A stretch of 64,000 nt of DNA, taken from assembly GCF_007830235.1 (NCBI RefSeq), contig NZ_VLKI01000008.1, forward strand, positions 112,515-176,514. The letters run 5' to 3'. The DNA is from Cytobacillus oceanisediminis. GTDB taxonomy: Bacteria > Bacillota > Bacilli > Bacillales > Cytobacillaceae. Made by a program: the position numbers and the translations under genes. This document shows, one piece after another, positions 33,984-42,097 of this stretch (within the stretch, counting starts at the first letter, position 1; every line of letters starts with the position of its first letter). The notes below the pieces were generated by a model. That model saw only the letters and a program-made list of their open reading frames with translations. It was not told the origin of the DNA and searched no databases.

Positions 33984-34494
33984 AGATCTCCCCCCTTTTC
34001 TCCAGTTCTTTTTTTAACGCGGCGAGTGCTCTTGAAGTGGTGATCTTTACTTTATTCTCATTCCAATTCAAAATTTCTGCCGTTTCCTTAATGGAAAACT
34101 CCTTTATTTTTCTTAAAATCAGCACTTCTTGATAGCTTAATTTCAAATGACGGATCGCTTCATATAAGAGACTTACTTTTTCTCCCTTAATAATAATTTC
34201 CGTGGGAGTATCTTCATCAGAAGGCAATTGGAATTTCTCAATGGAAAAAAATCTAAACCTGTTTTTCTTTCGCAAATAATCAATGGCAACATTTCTAGAT
34301 ATCCGTACAAGCCATGTAAAGATTTGAGATTCCCCATTAAATTGACTCATATATTTATAGGCTTTAATAAATGTGTCCTGGGTCAAATCTTCTGCAACCT
34401 CTTTATCGTTTACGAGAAGAAATATATATCCATAAATTCGATCGCTATATTCGTTGTACATATCTTCAAATGCTTCAGCAGATATTTTCTCCAT
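33958..34494 (-). CDS. ECF RNA polymerase sigma factor, SigX-like
   Basis: Extracytoplasmic-function sigma factor, 178 aa. Region 2 reads MYNEYSDRIYGYIFLLVNDKEVAEDLTQDTFIKAY (residues 12-46, -10 recognition), with FTWLVRISRNVAIDYLRKKN near 60. Region 4 (about 115-165) has SYQEVLILRKIKEFSIKETAEIL and the helix KVKITTSRALAALKK. Its own promoter matches ECF consensus (see 34521-34546), suggesting autoregulation. Closest B. subtilis relatives by eye are SigX and SigV; the regulon is unknown. Confidence 0.88.
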   Translation of the reverse strand: MEKISAEAFEDMYNEYSDRIYGYIFLLVNDKEVAEDLTQDTFIKAYKYMSQFNGESQIFTWLVRISRNVAIDYLRKKNRFRFFSIEKFQLPSDEDTPTEIIIKGEKVSLLYEAIRHLKLSYQEVLILRKIKEFSIKETAEILNWNENKVKITTSRALAALKKELEKRGEIYEELIRTR

Positions 34495-34520
34495 TCGTGG
34501 CGCCCCCTCGCATATTATTA

Positions 34521-34546
34521 GACGAATCAGATGAAAAAAAGAAACA
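34521..34546 (-). promoter_or_regulatory. Autoregulatory ECF-type promoter
   Basis: Minus strand TGTTTC (34546-34541), exactly 16 nt, then CGTC (34524-34521). This matches the SigX-type pattern (TGTAAC-N16/17-CGTC) with the -35 changed at two positions. Transcription would start about 20 nt before the sigma gene's ATG. Confidence 0.55.
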
Positions 34547-35010
34547 CTATTTCGCTGCTTTTTAAAGAAGAAGCTCTTAGTTTATGTTTTCTCAGACAAA
34601 ATTGCAGCAGTTGCTGCCCTATTGTATATTTGAATAAAAAGGCAAAAAGTAACCATTTGTCCTATTTCTTAATTTTGATCTGTTATTTCAAATTTGTCTA
34701 AATACACAAATAATGATGATTGGCCTGTAACATTCCAAATGTCATCTAAAATGAAAAAACACTGTGAAAGTCACACTGTAAATCTACCTATATTTTGGCA
34801 TATAAATGGTTTTGCTCCAAAGCAGGAAGGTTGGCTGAACTGCCTGGATAACCCCTCTTTTTATTTATTTTACCATTCGATAAAAATACTGCCTCCCTCC
34901 TTTTCCTTATTTTTTCCAAGCATTTTCATCATTTCCTTCTGTTTTTTTTAATGGTCCTTTTCTCCCGGAGAAGGTCTGTTATAGTTGAAACTTTGAGACT
35001 GTAATTTTTT

Positions 35011-35112
35011 TCTGGTGCAGAAATTGAAGTGAAAGCAACCGATGATTACGGCAACGAAACACGAAAGATAGAGTATAGAAATATTTGGATAAACAAGAAA
35101 AAGAAACAATAA
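35011..35112 (+). pseudogene. C-terminal remnant of a lost surface-type protein
   Basis: An in-frame stretch with no start, preceded by an in-frame TAA, encodes AEIEVKATDDYGNETRK then IEYRN and a lysine-rich end before TAA. DDYGNETRK is typical of the last strand of Ig-like or subtilase-associated domains in secreted Bacillus proteins. The rest of the gene is absent. The 430 bp before it (34570-35010) hold only the ECF promoter region and nothing else I can support. Confidence 0.4.
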
Positions 35113-35140
35113 CGGCAGTAAAGGAAAATAATTTTATTGA

Positions 35141-35177
35141 AAAAAAGCAGACCCGGCTTCATTTGGGTCTGCTTTTT
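35141..35177 (-). terminator. Terminator of the ABC-F gene
   Basis: AAAAAGCAGACCC/GGGTCTGCTTTTT with a 10-nt loop, 2 nt beyond the stop on the minus strand. Confidence 0.85.
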
Positions 35178-35178
35178 C

Positions 35179-36954
35179 TTATTGTAATAGTTTTTTCTTT
35201 TCTTTTAATAATTCCTTGAACTCTTGATCCAATTCAGCATATTTTCTGTCCTCTGGTGAATGGAGACTCAGCTCTCCCAAAATGGCGGCGATTCGATTAT
35301 CGATGACCATGATTTGTTGTTTCCTGGCATCTGCATTATTTCCCGATTGAGATTTCTTTGAATTTGCTCGAAATTCCTTTAGCCCCATTTCATACCTGAT
35401 TATTTTATTTTTTTCAAAGACAAGCAATCCATTGCTTAGCTGTTCCAAAAAATATAAATCATGCGAAATAATGATTAGCGTACCTGTAAAATCTTTAAGC
35501 GTTTTCTCAAACTGTTCCCTGCTCGGCAAATCCAAATGATTGGTCGGTTCATCTAAAATGAGGACATCATAGTCTTTCAAAAGCATATCTGTGAGCTTGA
35601 TTCTTATGCGCTCTCCCATGCTTAGCTGCTCAATCAGCTGCCTTAACTTCGCTCCATTCAATCCCAGATTAGCTAAAAGTGTCCTTGCCCTGAATATGGT
35701 TTCCCGATCTGTGAGATTAAGTGCTTCCATCGCATTCTTTTCTAAGGGCAGGTCGCTGACATCCTGGCTTAAATAGGCAATTTTCAAGGAGGCGCTTTTC
35801 CAAAGCTCTCCGCCAGATGCAGGTATATCATTTAGCAGCATACGGATAAAAGTGGTCTTGCCTGCCCCATTTCTTCCAAGAATGCCGATTTTTTCACCGT
35901 GCTTTATATAAAAATGGCTTTCCTTAAAGAGAACCCTGTCATCAAATATTTTTGAAAGGTCTTTGGCTTCAATAATTCTCTTCCCCCTTTTTCCAGAAGC
36001 ATCAAACTGAAAATGTACTCTTGCCTCTTCATCCGGTTTTTCGACCTTATTTTTTTCCAGCTCCTGCTGAAGTCTTTTCATTTTTGACTTGACCTGCTGA
36101 TCCATCTTTTTTGCTTTTACACGGTGATATTCTTTAAAGCCCATTTGCCTATTTTCAGAAGGACTGGCGCCTTTAGTGGATTCCCGATGGGCTTTTTCTG
36201 ACCATTTTTTCAAATTGGCCATTTGGTTTTCGATCCGCTCGATATCCCTTTGTTGTACGTTATATTGATGGAGCTGAGCTTCATAGTTTTTTTCTTTTTG
36301 TTCCCGGTATGAAGTGTAATTTCCAATATAGATCGAAAGATTGCCATTCTGCAGTTCAAAGATTTTCTGAGCTGCCTCATCAAGAAAATGGCGGTCATGG
36401 GAAATCATCAGAACAGGCCCACTGAATTTGCTGATTTCGTTAATAAGCCATTCTATCCCCTGTAAATCCAGGTGGTTGGTCGGCTCATCCAAAATTAGCA
36501 TATCCGGTTTGGAAGACCAAACCTTCGCAAGAGACAGCTTTAGTCTTTCCCCGCCGCTTAACGAACCCAGCCTTTCTTGCTTCCACTCCTGGATATTTGC
36601 CAATCCCAGTTTGCTTGCCTGATGAAGTATCTCTTCATCAAGGCTATTGTTAAAGTCCTGAAAATCACTGACATAATAATCCGCTGACTGATGAAGATAT
36701 CCAATCCTGAACGGCTCCTTCATCCGCTCGATTATCCCTGTATCAGCCTGAATGCTCCCAAATAAAATATTTGCCAAGGTTGTTTTCCCGGTTCCATTCA
36801 ATCCAACAAGACCGATGCGATCTTGTTGGAAGATATCAAATTGAAGATTGGAAAAAACCATTTTATCCGCAAACGATTTTTGTATCTCTCTAGCCTTAAG
36901 AACCGGCATATTTCTATTTTGCTGCTTGGTGCTTAAATGCTTATTTTTACCCAT
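35179..36954 (-). CDS. ABC-F ribosome-protection protein (VmlR/Vga-like)
   Basis: Soluble twin-ATPase that dislodges antibiotics from the ribosome; VmlR and Vga relatives give resistance to lincosamides, streptogramin A and pleuromutilins. First NBD: GLNGTGKTT near residue 52, LSGGERLKLSLAK near 136, LILDEPTNHLDLQ near 156. The linker has WSEKAHRESTKG and GFKEYHRVKAKK (near 250-290), as in VmlR. Second NBD: GRNGAGKTTF near 368, LSMGERIRIKL near 455, LDEPTNHLDLPSREQ near 475. C-terminal helical extension. ATG 36954 follows GGGAGG by 8 nt; the frame continues in-frame to TTG 37011 without a ribosome site. Length about 591 aa. Confidence 0.88.
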   Translation of the reverse strand: MGKNKHLSTKQQNRNMPVLKAREIQKSFADKMVFSNLQFDIFQQDRIGLVGLNGTGKTTLANILFGSIQADTGIIERMKEPFRIGYLHQSADYYVSDFQDFNNSLDEEILHQASKLGLANIQEWKQERLGSLSGGERLKLSLAKVWSSKPDMLILDEPTNHLDLQGIEWLINEISKFSGPVLMISHDRHFLDEAAQKIFELQNGNLSIYIGNYTSYREQKEKNYEAQLHQYNVQQRDIERIENQMANLKKWSEKAHRESTKGASPSENRQMGFKEYHRVKAKKMDQQVKSKMKRLQQELEKNKVEKPDEEARVHFQFDASGKRGKRIIEAKDLSKIFDDRVLFKESHFYIKHGEKIGILGRNGAGKTTFIRMLLNDIPASGGELWKSASLKIAYLSQDVSDLPLEKNAMEALNLTDRETIFRARTLLANLGLNGAKLRQLIEQLSMGERIRIKLTDMLLKDYDVLILDEPTNHLDLPSREQFEKTLKDFTGTLIIISHDLYFLEQLSNGLLVFEKNKIIRYEMGLKEFRANSKKSQSGNNADARKQQIMVIDNRIAAILGELSLHSPEDRKYAELDQEFKELLKEKKKLLQ

Positions 36955-37213
36955 AAAAAAACCTCCCCGATTCCCGAAGAGGATCGTGCACCCATCTTTA
37001 GAATGGTACAAAACATAAAAAACCGCGCCTAAATAAACATTAATCCGCCAATAACCATAAATGGCTATCCCTTATAGATACCGATAAAAGGGTGATTAAA
37101 AAAGGGCACACTAATCCTATGTTCTCCGGGTAAAGCTTTTTAAAATATAAAAAGATACCAGAAAAAATAAGATTAGAACTTCATGCCCCTAAATCACCCT
37201 TTCAAACTTATTT
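36955..37213 (-). promoter_or_regulatory. Attenuator leader of the ABC-F gene
   Basis: About 258 nt between the promoter and the ATG. Three features: a tiny ORF ATG-AAG-TTC-TAA (MKF) at 37184-37173 just after AAAGGGTG; an 11-nt pairing AAAGGGTGATT (near 37202-37192) with AATCACCCTTT (near 37098-37088); and a last hairpin, CCTCTTCG/CGGGGAGG, followed by TTTTTTT directly before the ATG. The hairpin is both an intrinsic terminator and a mask for the Shine-Dalgarno GGGAGG. This fits ribosome-mediated attenuation as known for ABC-F resistance genes. Confidence 0.7.
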
Positions 37214-37219
37214 GATTGT

Positions 37220-37249
37220 AGTATAGAATCCAGTGGCTATTTTTGTCAA
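37220..37249 (-). promoter_or_regulatory. Sigma-A promoter of the ABC-F leader
   Basis: Minus strand -35 TTGACA (37249-37244), 18-nt spacer, -10 TATACT (37225-37220). Confidence 0.8.
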
Positions 37250-37298
37250 TAGACTTTTTGCAGATTGGGCCTCTGTGACCTCCAGCTGCCAGCTTGAA

Positions 37299-37499
37299 TT
37301 AATCAATACGGATATGTTTGTTGGTCAGTTCTTTAAGCATATTTAAGATCGTTGTGCGGTCTTCCTGATTGAAACCGCTCACCCATTCAGAGACAAGCTT
37401 ATACTCCTTTTGATGCATCTCCCGCTGGAGTCCGCCTTCCAATATAGAATAAATCTCTCGCATCGTATTTTCCCTATCCTGTGTTTTAAATTCAGCCAT
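37299..37499 (-). CDS. Small hypothetical protein (66 aa)
   Basis: Unrecognised soluble, helical, acidic protein beginning MAEFKTQDRENTMREIYSILE and ending in a NMLKELTNKHIRID helix. ATG 37499 has GGGAGG 9-10 nt upstream; an in-frame TTG at 37508 lies too close. No membrane span, Cys or catalytic motif. It lies alone upstream of the ABC-F promoter on the same strand. The shape resembles small Bacillaceae regulatory or stress proteins, but nothing specific can be claimed. Confidence 0.7.
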   Translation of the reverse strand: MAEFKTQDRENTMREIYSILEGGLQREMHQKEYKLVSEWVSGFNQEDRTTILNMLKELTNKHIRID

Positions 37500-37599
37500 T
37501 TCAGCCAACCTCCCATTTGAATTTGATGTTATTCATTTCCCCAATTGGGGTGATTGGAAACACAGATGAATAGTTGGCAAGAATTTTTTAGAGGTACTT

Positions 37600-37680
37600 A
37601 TACGCGGGGTCTCCCCATTTTGTGCGCAGGTTCATATATACATTTACCTGCAAACTGCTCCGTTCCCCACAGGCTTTCTA
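37600..37680. repeat. Short stretch resembling the GCGC phrase repeats
   Basis: TACGCGGGGTC, TTTTGTGCGCAGGTTC and CTGCAAACTGCTCCG echo the phrases of the array at 12785-13080, in a 250-bp gene-free gap. Only fragments remain. Confidence 0.4.
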
Positions 37681-37716
37681 CTATTATGCACCAGCCCCAA
37701 AATATGTAACCCTAAA

Positions 37717-37753
37717 TAAAAGAAAAGCAGGACTCCCCCTGCTTTTCTTTTAC
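37717..37753 (-). terminator. Terminator of the first YjcZ-type gene
   Basis: AAAAGAAAAGCAG/CTGCTTTTCTTTT stem around a GACTCCCC loop. Confidence 0.8.
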
Positions 37754-37757
37754 TCTA

Positions 37758-37883
37758 TTAAAACTTAAAGCAAGCAGCACCGACGATGATAAGCAAGATG
37801 AATAGAACAACGATTAGAGCAAAACCGCCGCCGTATCCAACCCCGCCTACAGGGTAGCCACATCCATATCCGTAGCCGTACAT
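37758..37883 (-). CDS. YjcZ-family sporulation miniprotein (41 aa)
   Basis: Tiny protein: a Gly/Tyr-rich N-terminus ([20 protein letters not shown]) followed by one hydrophobic helix [19 protein letters not shown]. This is the YjcZ family, found in many spore formers, often in multiple copies and expressed in sporulation. AAAGGAGGGG precedes the ATG. Too short for typical gene callers. Role in the spore unknown. Confidence 0.88.
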   Translation of the reverse strand: MYGYGYGCGYPVGGVGYGGGFALIVVLFILLIIVGAACFKF

Positions 37884-37929
37884 GATAGAATCCCCTCCTT
37901 TACTGGGAAGAACTTTCTGCTGTTATTTT

Positions 37930-38037
37930 TTAGTATCCGTAGCCACCGTAACCCCAAGAAGCACCGATGATGATTAGTAAAATAAACAATACAACTAGAA
38001 GGGCGAAACCTCCGCCGTATCCGCATCCGTCTGACAT
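37930..38037 (-). CDS. YjcZ-family sporulation miniprotein (35 aa)
   Basis: Second copy: MSDGCGYGGG, the hydrophobic segment [18 protein letters not shown], and a GYGGYGY tail. The hydrophobic core is nearly identical to the neighbour 46 nt downstream, pointing to tandem duplication. AAAGGAGGT lies 8 nt upstream of the ATG. Confidence 0.88.
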   Translation of the reverse strand: MSDGCGYGGGFALLVVLFILLIIIGASWGYGGYGY

Positions 38038-38123
38038 AGTCAATTACCTCCTTTGTTTGATTCAATATATCCTATTCAATTCACCCAATTTGTGCCATAG
38101 ACGAATACACAGTTTTACCCGAC

Positions 38124-38150
38124 AAAAAAAAGCCTCCCCAGGGAAGGCTT
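38124..38150 (-). terminator. Terminator of the flotillin operon
   Basis: Minus strand AAGCCTTCCC/GGGGAGGCTT followed by TTTTTTT. It sits about 80 nt beyond the floT stop. Confidence 0.75.
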
Positions 38151-38232
38151 CTAATTTTTTCTTGATATAACAGCATTTTCATCCTATTTATTTAGAAAAA
38201 AATAGGCATTTTCATTATTTTCTTTGGCTGTT

Positions 38233-39768
38233 TTAGTTTCGGTTGTTTAGGGCTGACCCTTGTTTATTATCTTTTAATTCTTCTGTCAGTTGATCAAGGC
38301 TTTGGCGGACGTTCCCTTTGCCTGAAAAGTTCTGCAGGAGTTCCTTCACATCTATTCCTGATGAAGCTTTTAGGCTTTCCTGCATGGTGGACATCAGATT
38401 GGTGGCATAGCCGGTTACCTTATTGGCACCGCCATTTTTTCCGTCGCTGCCCGTATCAACGACCGTAATTTTATCAATATTAGATAATGGGCTCGCCAGC
38501 TGTTTCGCATATTCAGGAAGCATTTTGATGACCATGTCCATAATGGCCGCCTGTCCATACTGTTCGAATGCTTCTGCAATTTTCCGTTTGGCTTCCGCTT
38601 CCGCAAGACCTTTGAGGCGGATGATTTCTGCATCAGTTTCACCTTGTGCACGCTGGGAATCTGCTTTTGCCAAACCATCTGCCCTTACCCGTTCAGCTTC
38701 AGCACGGGCCTGCGACTCGATCCGATATTGGTTGGCATCTGCTTCTGCAATTTGTTTCTTCTTTTCTGCCTCGGCTGCCTGTTCAACTGCGTATCGGTCT
38801 GCATCAGCCTTTTTCTTTACTTCTGAATCATACTGTCTTTCTCTTCTTAAAATTTCTTTTTCTTCAAGCTCAATTTGCTTTTGGCGCTCAATGATGCGGA
38901 TTTGCATTTCATGCTCAGTTACTTCCTGCTTGGCACGGGCAGTCTCCAGATCATACGCCTGGTCGGCACGAGCTTTGGCGATGTCCTGGTCCCTTCTATA
39001 GTCAGCCATTTTCATTTGATTTTCTTTCTCTGCTTCTGCTATTTCAGTTGCTCTTTCAAGCTCGGCCTTTTTGGCATCTTTATCCGCTTCAGCCCGTTTA
39101 ATCCGGGTTTCTTTTTCTGCTTCTGCAGTTGCAATATCGGCATCCCGTTTTACCTGGGCAATTCTTGGCCTTCCAAGTGAATCCAGGTAGCCATTTTTAT
39201 CGCGAACATCCTTAATAGTAAAAGAAACGATAATCAGACCCATTTTGGCCAAATCCTGTGAAGCAACCCTCTGGACCTCCTGGGAAAATTTATCGCGATT
39301 TTTGTATATTTCTTCTACTGTCATAGAACCAAGAATAGATCTTAAATGGCCTTCGAGGACTTCCTTTGCTTCATTCTCACGGTCTTCTTTTGACTTGCCG
39401 AGGAATTGTTCGGCGGCAGTGGCAATTTCTCCGATGCTTCCGCCTATTTTTATAATCGCAGTACCGTCAGCCATGACCGGAACCCCCTGCTCGGTATATA
39501 CTTCCGGAGTAGTAACCTCCAGTTTGCTTGAAAGCAGACTTAATGGCTCTGCCTGCTGGAATACAGGCAGGACAAAGGCTCCTCCTCCTCTGATTATTTT
39601 TATTTTGTTACCTGATTCATCAATATGGACATTTTTGCTGCCCAAGTAGCTGCCCGTTACGATTAAAGCTTCATCCGGTCCAGCTGTCCGGTACTTTGTA
39701 ATAAAAACACCCAACAATGCTATCAATAAAAAAGCTGCAATACCGACTACGATCCACACCATTAGCAT
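38233..39768 (-). CDS. floT: Flotillin-like protein FloT
   Basis: Membrane-microdomain scaffold organising lipid rafts and signalling, 511 aa. An N-terminal membrane anchor (VWIVVGIAAFLLIALLGVFI, residues 4-23), an SPFH/PHB domain (about 25-205), then a long Ala/Glu/Lys coiled coil with EAEKE-type repeats (about 205-400) and a C-terminal oligomerisation region. Very similar to B. subtilis YuaG as I recall it. It follows the NfeD-like gene by 11 nt. In B. subtilis the operon is SigW controlled; I found no convincing SigW site here. Confidence 0.93.
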   Translation of the reverse strand: MLMVWIVVGIAAFLLIALLGVFITKYRTAGPDEALIVTGSYLGSKNVHIDESGNKIKIIRGGGAFVLPVFQQAEPLSLLSSKLEVTTPEVYTEQGVPVMADGTAIIKIGGSIGEIATAAEQFLGKSKEDRENEAKEVLEGHLRSILGSMTVEEIYKNRDKFSQEVQRVASQDLAKMGLIIVSFTIKDVRDKNGYLDSLGRPRIAQVKRDADIATAEAEKETRIKRAEADKDAKKAELERATEIAEAEKENQMKMADYRRDQDIAKARADQAYDLETARAKQEVTEHEMQIRIIERQKQIELEEKEILRRERQYDSEVKKKADADRYAVEQAAEAEKKKQIAEADANQYRIESQARAEAERVRADGLAKADSQRAQGETDAEIIRLKGLAEAEAKRKIAEAFEQYGQAAIMDMVIKMLPEYAKQLASPLSNIDKITVVDTGSDGKNGGANKVTGYATNLMSTMQESLKASSGIDVKELLQNFSGKGNVRQSLDQLTEELKDNKQGSALNNRN

Positions 39769-39779
39769 TTTGTTTCCCC

Positions 39780-40307
39780 CTATTTATAATTGTTCATGTC
39801 CATAACTTGAATGACTCCATTATTCACATCGACAATCAGCACTTTTTTTCCTTCTGCAATGAAAGTATTTTCATAGCTTTCAGCCGGCTTCGATATCCTT
39901 CCGCTAATATTCTCAATCATCACTTCGCCAAAACCGTCTTGTGGTATGGGAATTAAAACAATCCCTATCCTTCCCCTTAATGATTCCTCCGTATAGACAA
40001 GGGATTCTTCAGCAGAAGACAAAGGAACCAGGACGAAAACATTAAGCAGTGTGTCCAAAATCAAAGCAACCGCGATTCCTATTAAAAGAATAACCAGGCT
40101 ATTAAGGGGAGTCTGCAATTCCAAAATATAACCTGCAGCTGAAGTAAAAGTGATAAAAGCTAGGACCAGCACCGGATTTAAAAAGCTTGCTGCATCACCA
40201 AGCCCCTCTGCCAAATCGCCAAAAAAGATATACAAAATAATTAAAATTCCTGAAAAAATAAGTGTGTAGAGATAAATTGTTTGAATAGGCAATCCGAATA
40301 ATTCCAT
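39780..40307 (-). CDS. yuaF: NfeD-like membrane protein, flotillin partner (YuaF)
   Basis: Membrane protein always linked with flotillin genes. Four hydrophobic segments (about residues 10-30, 42-62, 68-100) and a C-terminal OB-fold domain (about 115-175) with LRGRIGIVLIPIPQDGFGEVMIE. ATG 40307 (AAGGA 9 nt upstream) is preferred over TTG 40313. 175 aa. First gene of the yuaF-floT operon; it supports raft assembly in B. subtilis. Confidence 0.88.
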   Translation of the reverse strand: MELFGLPIQTIYLYTLIFSGILIILYIFFGDLAEGLGDAASFLNPVLVLAFITFTSAAGYILELQTPLNSLVILLIGIAVALILDTLLNVFVLVPLSSAEESLVYTEESLRGRIGIVLIPIPQDGFGEVMIENISGRISKPAESYENTFIAEGKKVLIVDVNNGVIQVMDMNNYK

Positions 40308-40656
40308 AGGCAAGCATCCTTATCCATATGTTTTTTTGCTGGCAAACCGCCACTATACGCTATTTCTCTGCCTGTCTTTAAAGATGTTATCCCCCTTTTC
40401 CTGTTAATCCTATTACTGGAATAATTTATATACGGGCGATAGCCTAAAAATGTTTCGTTTTCCGCAAATAATTTCCAAATTTGAAAGCTAGTTTCAAAGT
40501 ATCTTAAATAGCTTGTCTATCTTTCAGCCCATTTTTGTCATTTTCAAGCCTCCTTCTGCATACCTTATTCAGGGAGAAAAAACCATTTTTTTAGGATTAA
40601 GTGCCGAGAAATGGTGGAATAGAGAAATATACTTAGTTAGCGGAGGGATAGGAAAT

Positions 40657-40959
40657 ATGACAAGGACTGAACTACACTTGGAAAAACCAAAAAGCAAATT
40701 TATGCTGGTGTCAATTATCCTATTGGGCAGTTTAATCGCACTCTTTACAGCACTTTATTTTTATTCTCAAAGTCTTATAACCATTGAAGCGCCAAAGAAA
40801 GATCTTGGACAGAAAATCGTCATTCAGCTTCCTTCTGGAAAAAGCGTATTTACATATGAAAATCTGGTTGTAAAAGAAGAAGGAAAGCTTTTTTACAAAG
40901 GGGAAAGAAATACACTGGATTTGACGGGCGGAATTATCGTATATGAGGAATGGGAATAA
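40657..40959 (+). CDS. Small single-span membrane protein, unknown
   Basis: A 100-residue protein with a short cytosolic N-terminus (MTRTELHLEKPKSK), one membrane span (FMLVSIILLGSLIALFTALYF) and a C-terminal outer domain ending in VYEEWE. Start 40657 is chosen for GGAGGGA 9 nt upstream; the long open frame from 40513 lacks a ribosome site. I do not recognise it. Divergent from yuaF; the 340 bp between them (40314-40656) show no other gene. Confidence 0.7.
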   Translation: MTRTELHLEKPKSKFMLVSIILLGSLIALFTALYFYSQSLITIEAPKKDLGQKIVIQLPSGKSVFTYENLVVKEEGKLFYKGERNTLDLTGGIIVYEEWE

Positions 40960-40970
40960 ATTCTCTTATT

Positions 40971-41007
40971 AAAAAAGCTCTGTCCCTTATATGGGACAGA
41001 GCTTTTT
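40971..41007. terminator. Bidirectional terminator
   Basis: AAAAAGCTCTGTCCC/GGGACAGAGCTTTTT with a TTATAT loop between convergent genes. Confidence 0.9.
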
Positions 41008-41014
41008 ATACATT

Positions 41015-41269
41015 TTAATAGTAATATCCACCATAAGGATAGTAATACGGATACGGCGGATAGTAATACGGATATGGTGGATAGAAAAATGGGGTAGCCA
41101 AAGCACCAAGGGCTAACCCTCCTAACAACCCTCCAAAGAATGGTCCTCCAAAACCGAAACCAAATGGCCTGCCAAAACCGAATGGTCTACCAAAACCAAA
41201 TGGCCTGCCAAAACCGAATGGCCTAATTCTTTGGTCGGTATGACCAAATTCTGATGGCATATTATTCAT
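41015..41269 (-). CDS. Gly/Phe/Tyr-rich repeat protein, possible spore-coat component
   Basis: An 84-residue low-complexity protein. Residues 18-44 are built of direct FGFGRP repeats (four copies); a hydrophobic Gly/Leu segment (GGLLGGLALGALATPFF) follows, and the tail is PPYPYYYPPYPYYYPYGGYYY-like. GAGGAGG precedes ATG 41269 by 8 nt. Such Tyr/Gly/Pro-rich tails are common in spore-coat and inner-coat proteins and can be cross-linked via Tyr; the coat assignment is inference. Confidence 0.7.
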   Translation of the reverse strand: MNNMPSEFGHTDQRIRPFGFGRPFGFGRPFGFGRPFGFGFGGPFFGGLLGGLALGALATPFFYPPYPYYYPPYPYYYPYGGYYY

Positions 41270-41362
41270 TTATTTTCCTCCTCATTTAATAGCTAATAGG
41301 AATACCTACTAAATCATATGCATTTTTAAAAAATGGGAATGGGTTTTTGTCCCGATTAAATA

Positions 41363-41391
41363 AAAAAGGAAGAAAGGATCTCCCTTCTTCC
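41363..41391 (-). terminator. Terminator of the YitW-like gene
   Basis: GGAAGAAAGG/CCCTTCTTCC with an ATCT loop and a T-run on the minus strand. Confidence 0.7.
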
Positions 41392-41402
41392 CATTTGGTT
41401 CA

Positions 41403-41714
41403 TTAAATATGAACTCCTAAAGCAAGCTGCGCGTACCGGGACATTCTTTCTTTCGTCCAAGGCGGACTCCAAACAATATCCACATTAACAGTCTTGATTT
41501 CTTCTACATTTTCCAGGATACTTGCTTTTACCCCTGCCATGATTTGCCCAGCCAGCGGACAGCCCATGGAAGTCATCGTCATAACAATCTGCGCTTTATC
41601 TTCCTCAATGTTTACTTCATAGATCAAACCCAGGTTAACAATATCTATTCCAAGCTCAGGGTCGATGACCTCTTCCAATGCTTCGAAAACCTTATCTTTA
41701 AGCTGAGAGCTCAT
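41403..41714 (-). CDS. Metal-sulfur cluster assembly factor (DUF59/MIP18, YitW-like)
   Basis: A 103-residue SufT/PaaD-type protein helping Fe-S cluster delivery. It contains the family signature EEVIDPELGIDIVNLGLIYE near residues 14-33 and MTMTSMGCPLAGQIM near 45-60, with the conserved Cys in MGCPLA, and VNVDIVWSPPWTKERMS near 77. GGAGGTAT precedes the ATG. Single-gene unit. Its usual partners (suf genes) are not in the window. Confidence 0.9.
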   Translation of the reverse strand: MSSQLKDKVFEALEEVIDPELGIDIVNLGLIYEVNIEEDKAQIVMTMTSMGCPLAGQIMAGVKASILENVEEIKTVNVDIVWSPPWTKERMSRYAQLALGVHI

Positions 41715-42051
41715 ACTTTAATACCTCCATTTGTATTATTAATGAGATTTATTCTCATTATAGGAACTACAGAGGCGTTTCGTAGTGAGAGGCATCACAC
41801 TGCTGGCGGAAAAGCTGCTTTTTCGCCTTTTTTGTGAGATTTTTTTTATTTTGCATTTCTAAGATACTTACGCATCATTTTGAGGTCCATTTCACCATTC
41901 TATTAAACTAATTTACAGTTTATGTGCGGTAAGCTTTGATTCGCTGATTTATTTGCGGGTAAAATTTTTTAATTACGTATTACTCTAATTTATATAAAAG
42001 CAAGATTTCAACAATTACAGGTTTCCGAATGTCGAAATCTCTCCCCAAGTA

Positions 42052-42086
42052 AAAAGCCAGCCAATCCCAATGGGTCGGCCAGCTTC
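42052..42086 (-). terminator. Terminator of the subtilisin gene
   Basis: Imperfect stem AAGCTGGCCGACCCA/TGGGATTGGCTGGCTT with a 1-nt loop region, followed by TTTTTAC on the minus strand. The wider gap 41715-42051 holds no gene I can support. Confidence 0.65.
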
Positions 42087-42097
42087 CTTTTATACTT

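Noticed and set aside
34694-34951. Plus-strand frame of 85 codons in the gap before the ABC-F gene
   Set aside because: Its C-terminal half is Phe/Ser/Pro low complexity, there is no ribosome site, and nothing resembles a known protein.
40340-40400. SigW-type promoter before yuaF
   Set aside because: A CGTATA is present but no TGAAAC lies 16-17 nt upstream, so the expected SigW site could not be supported.
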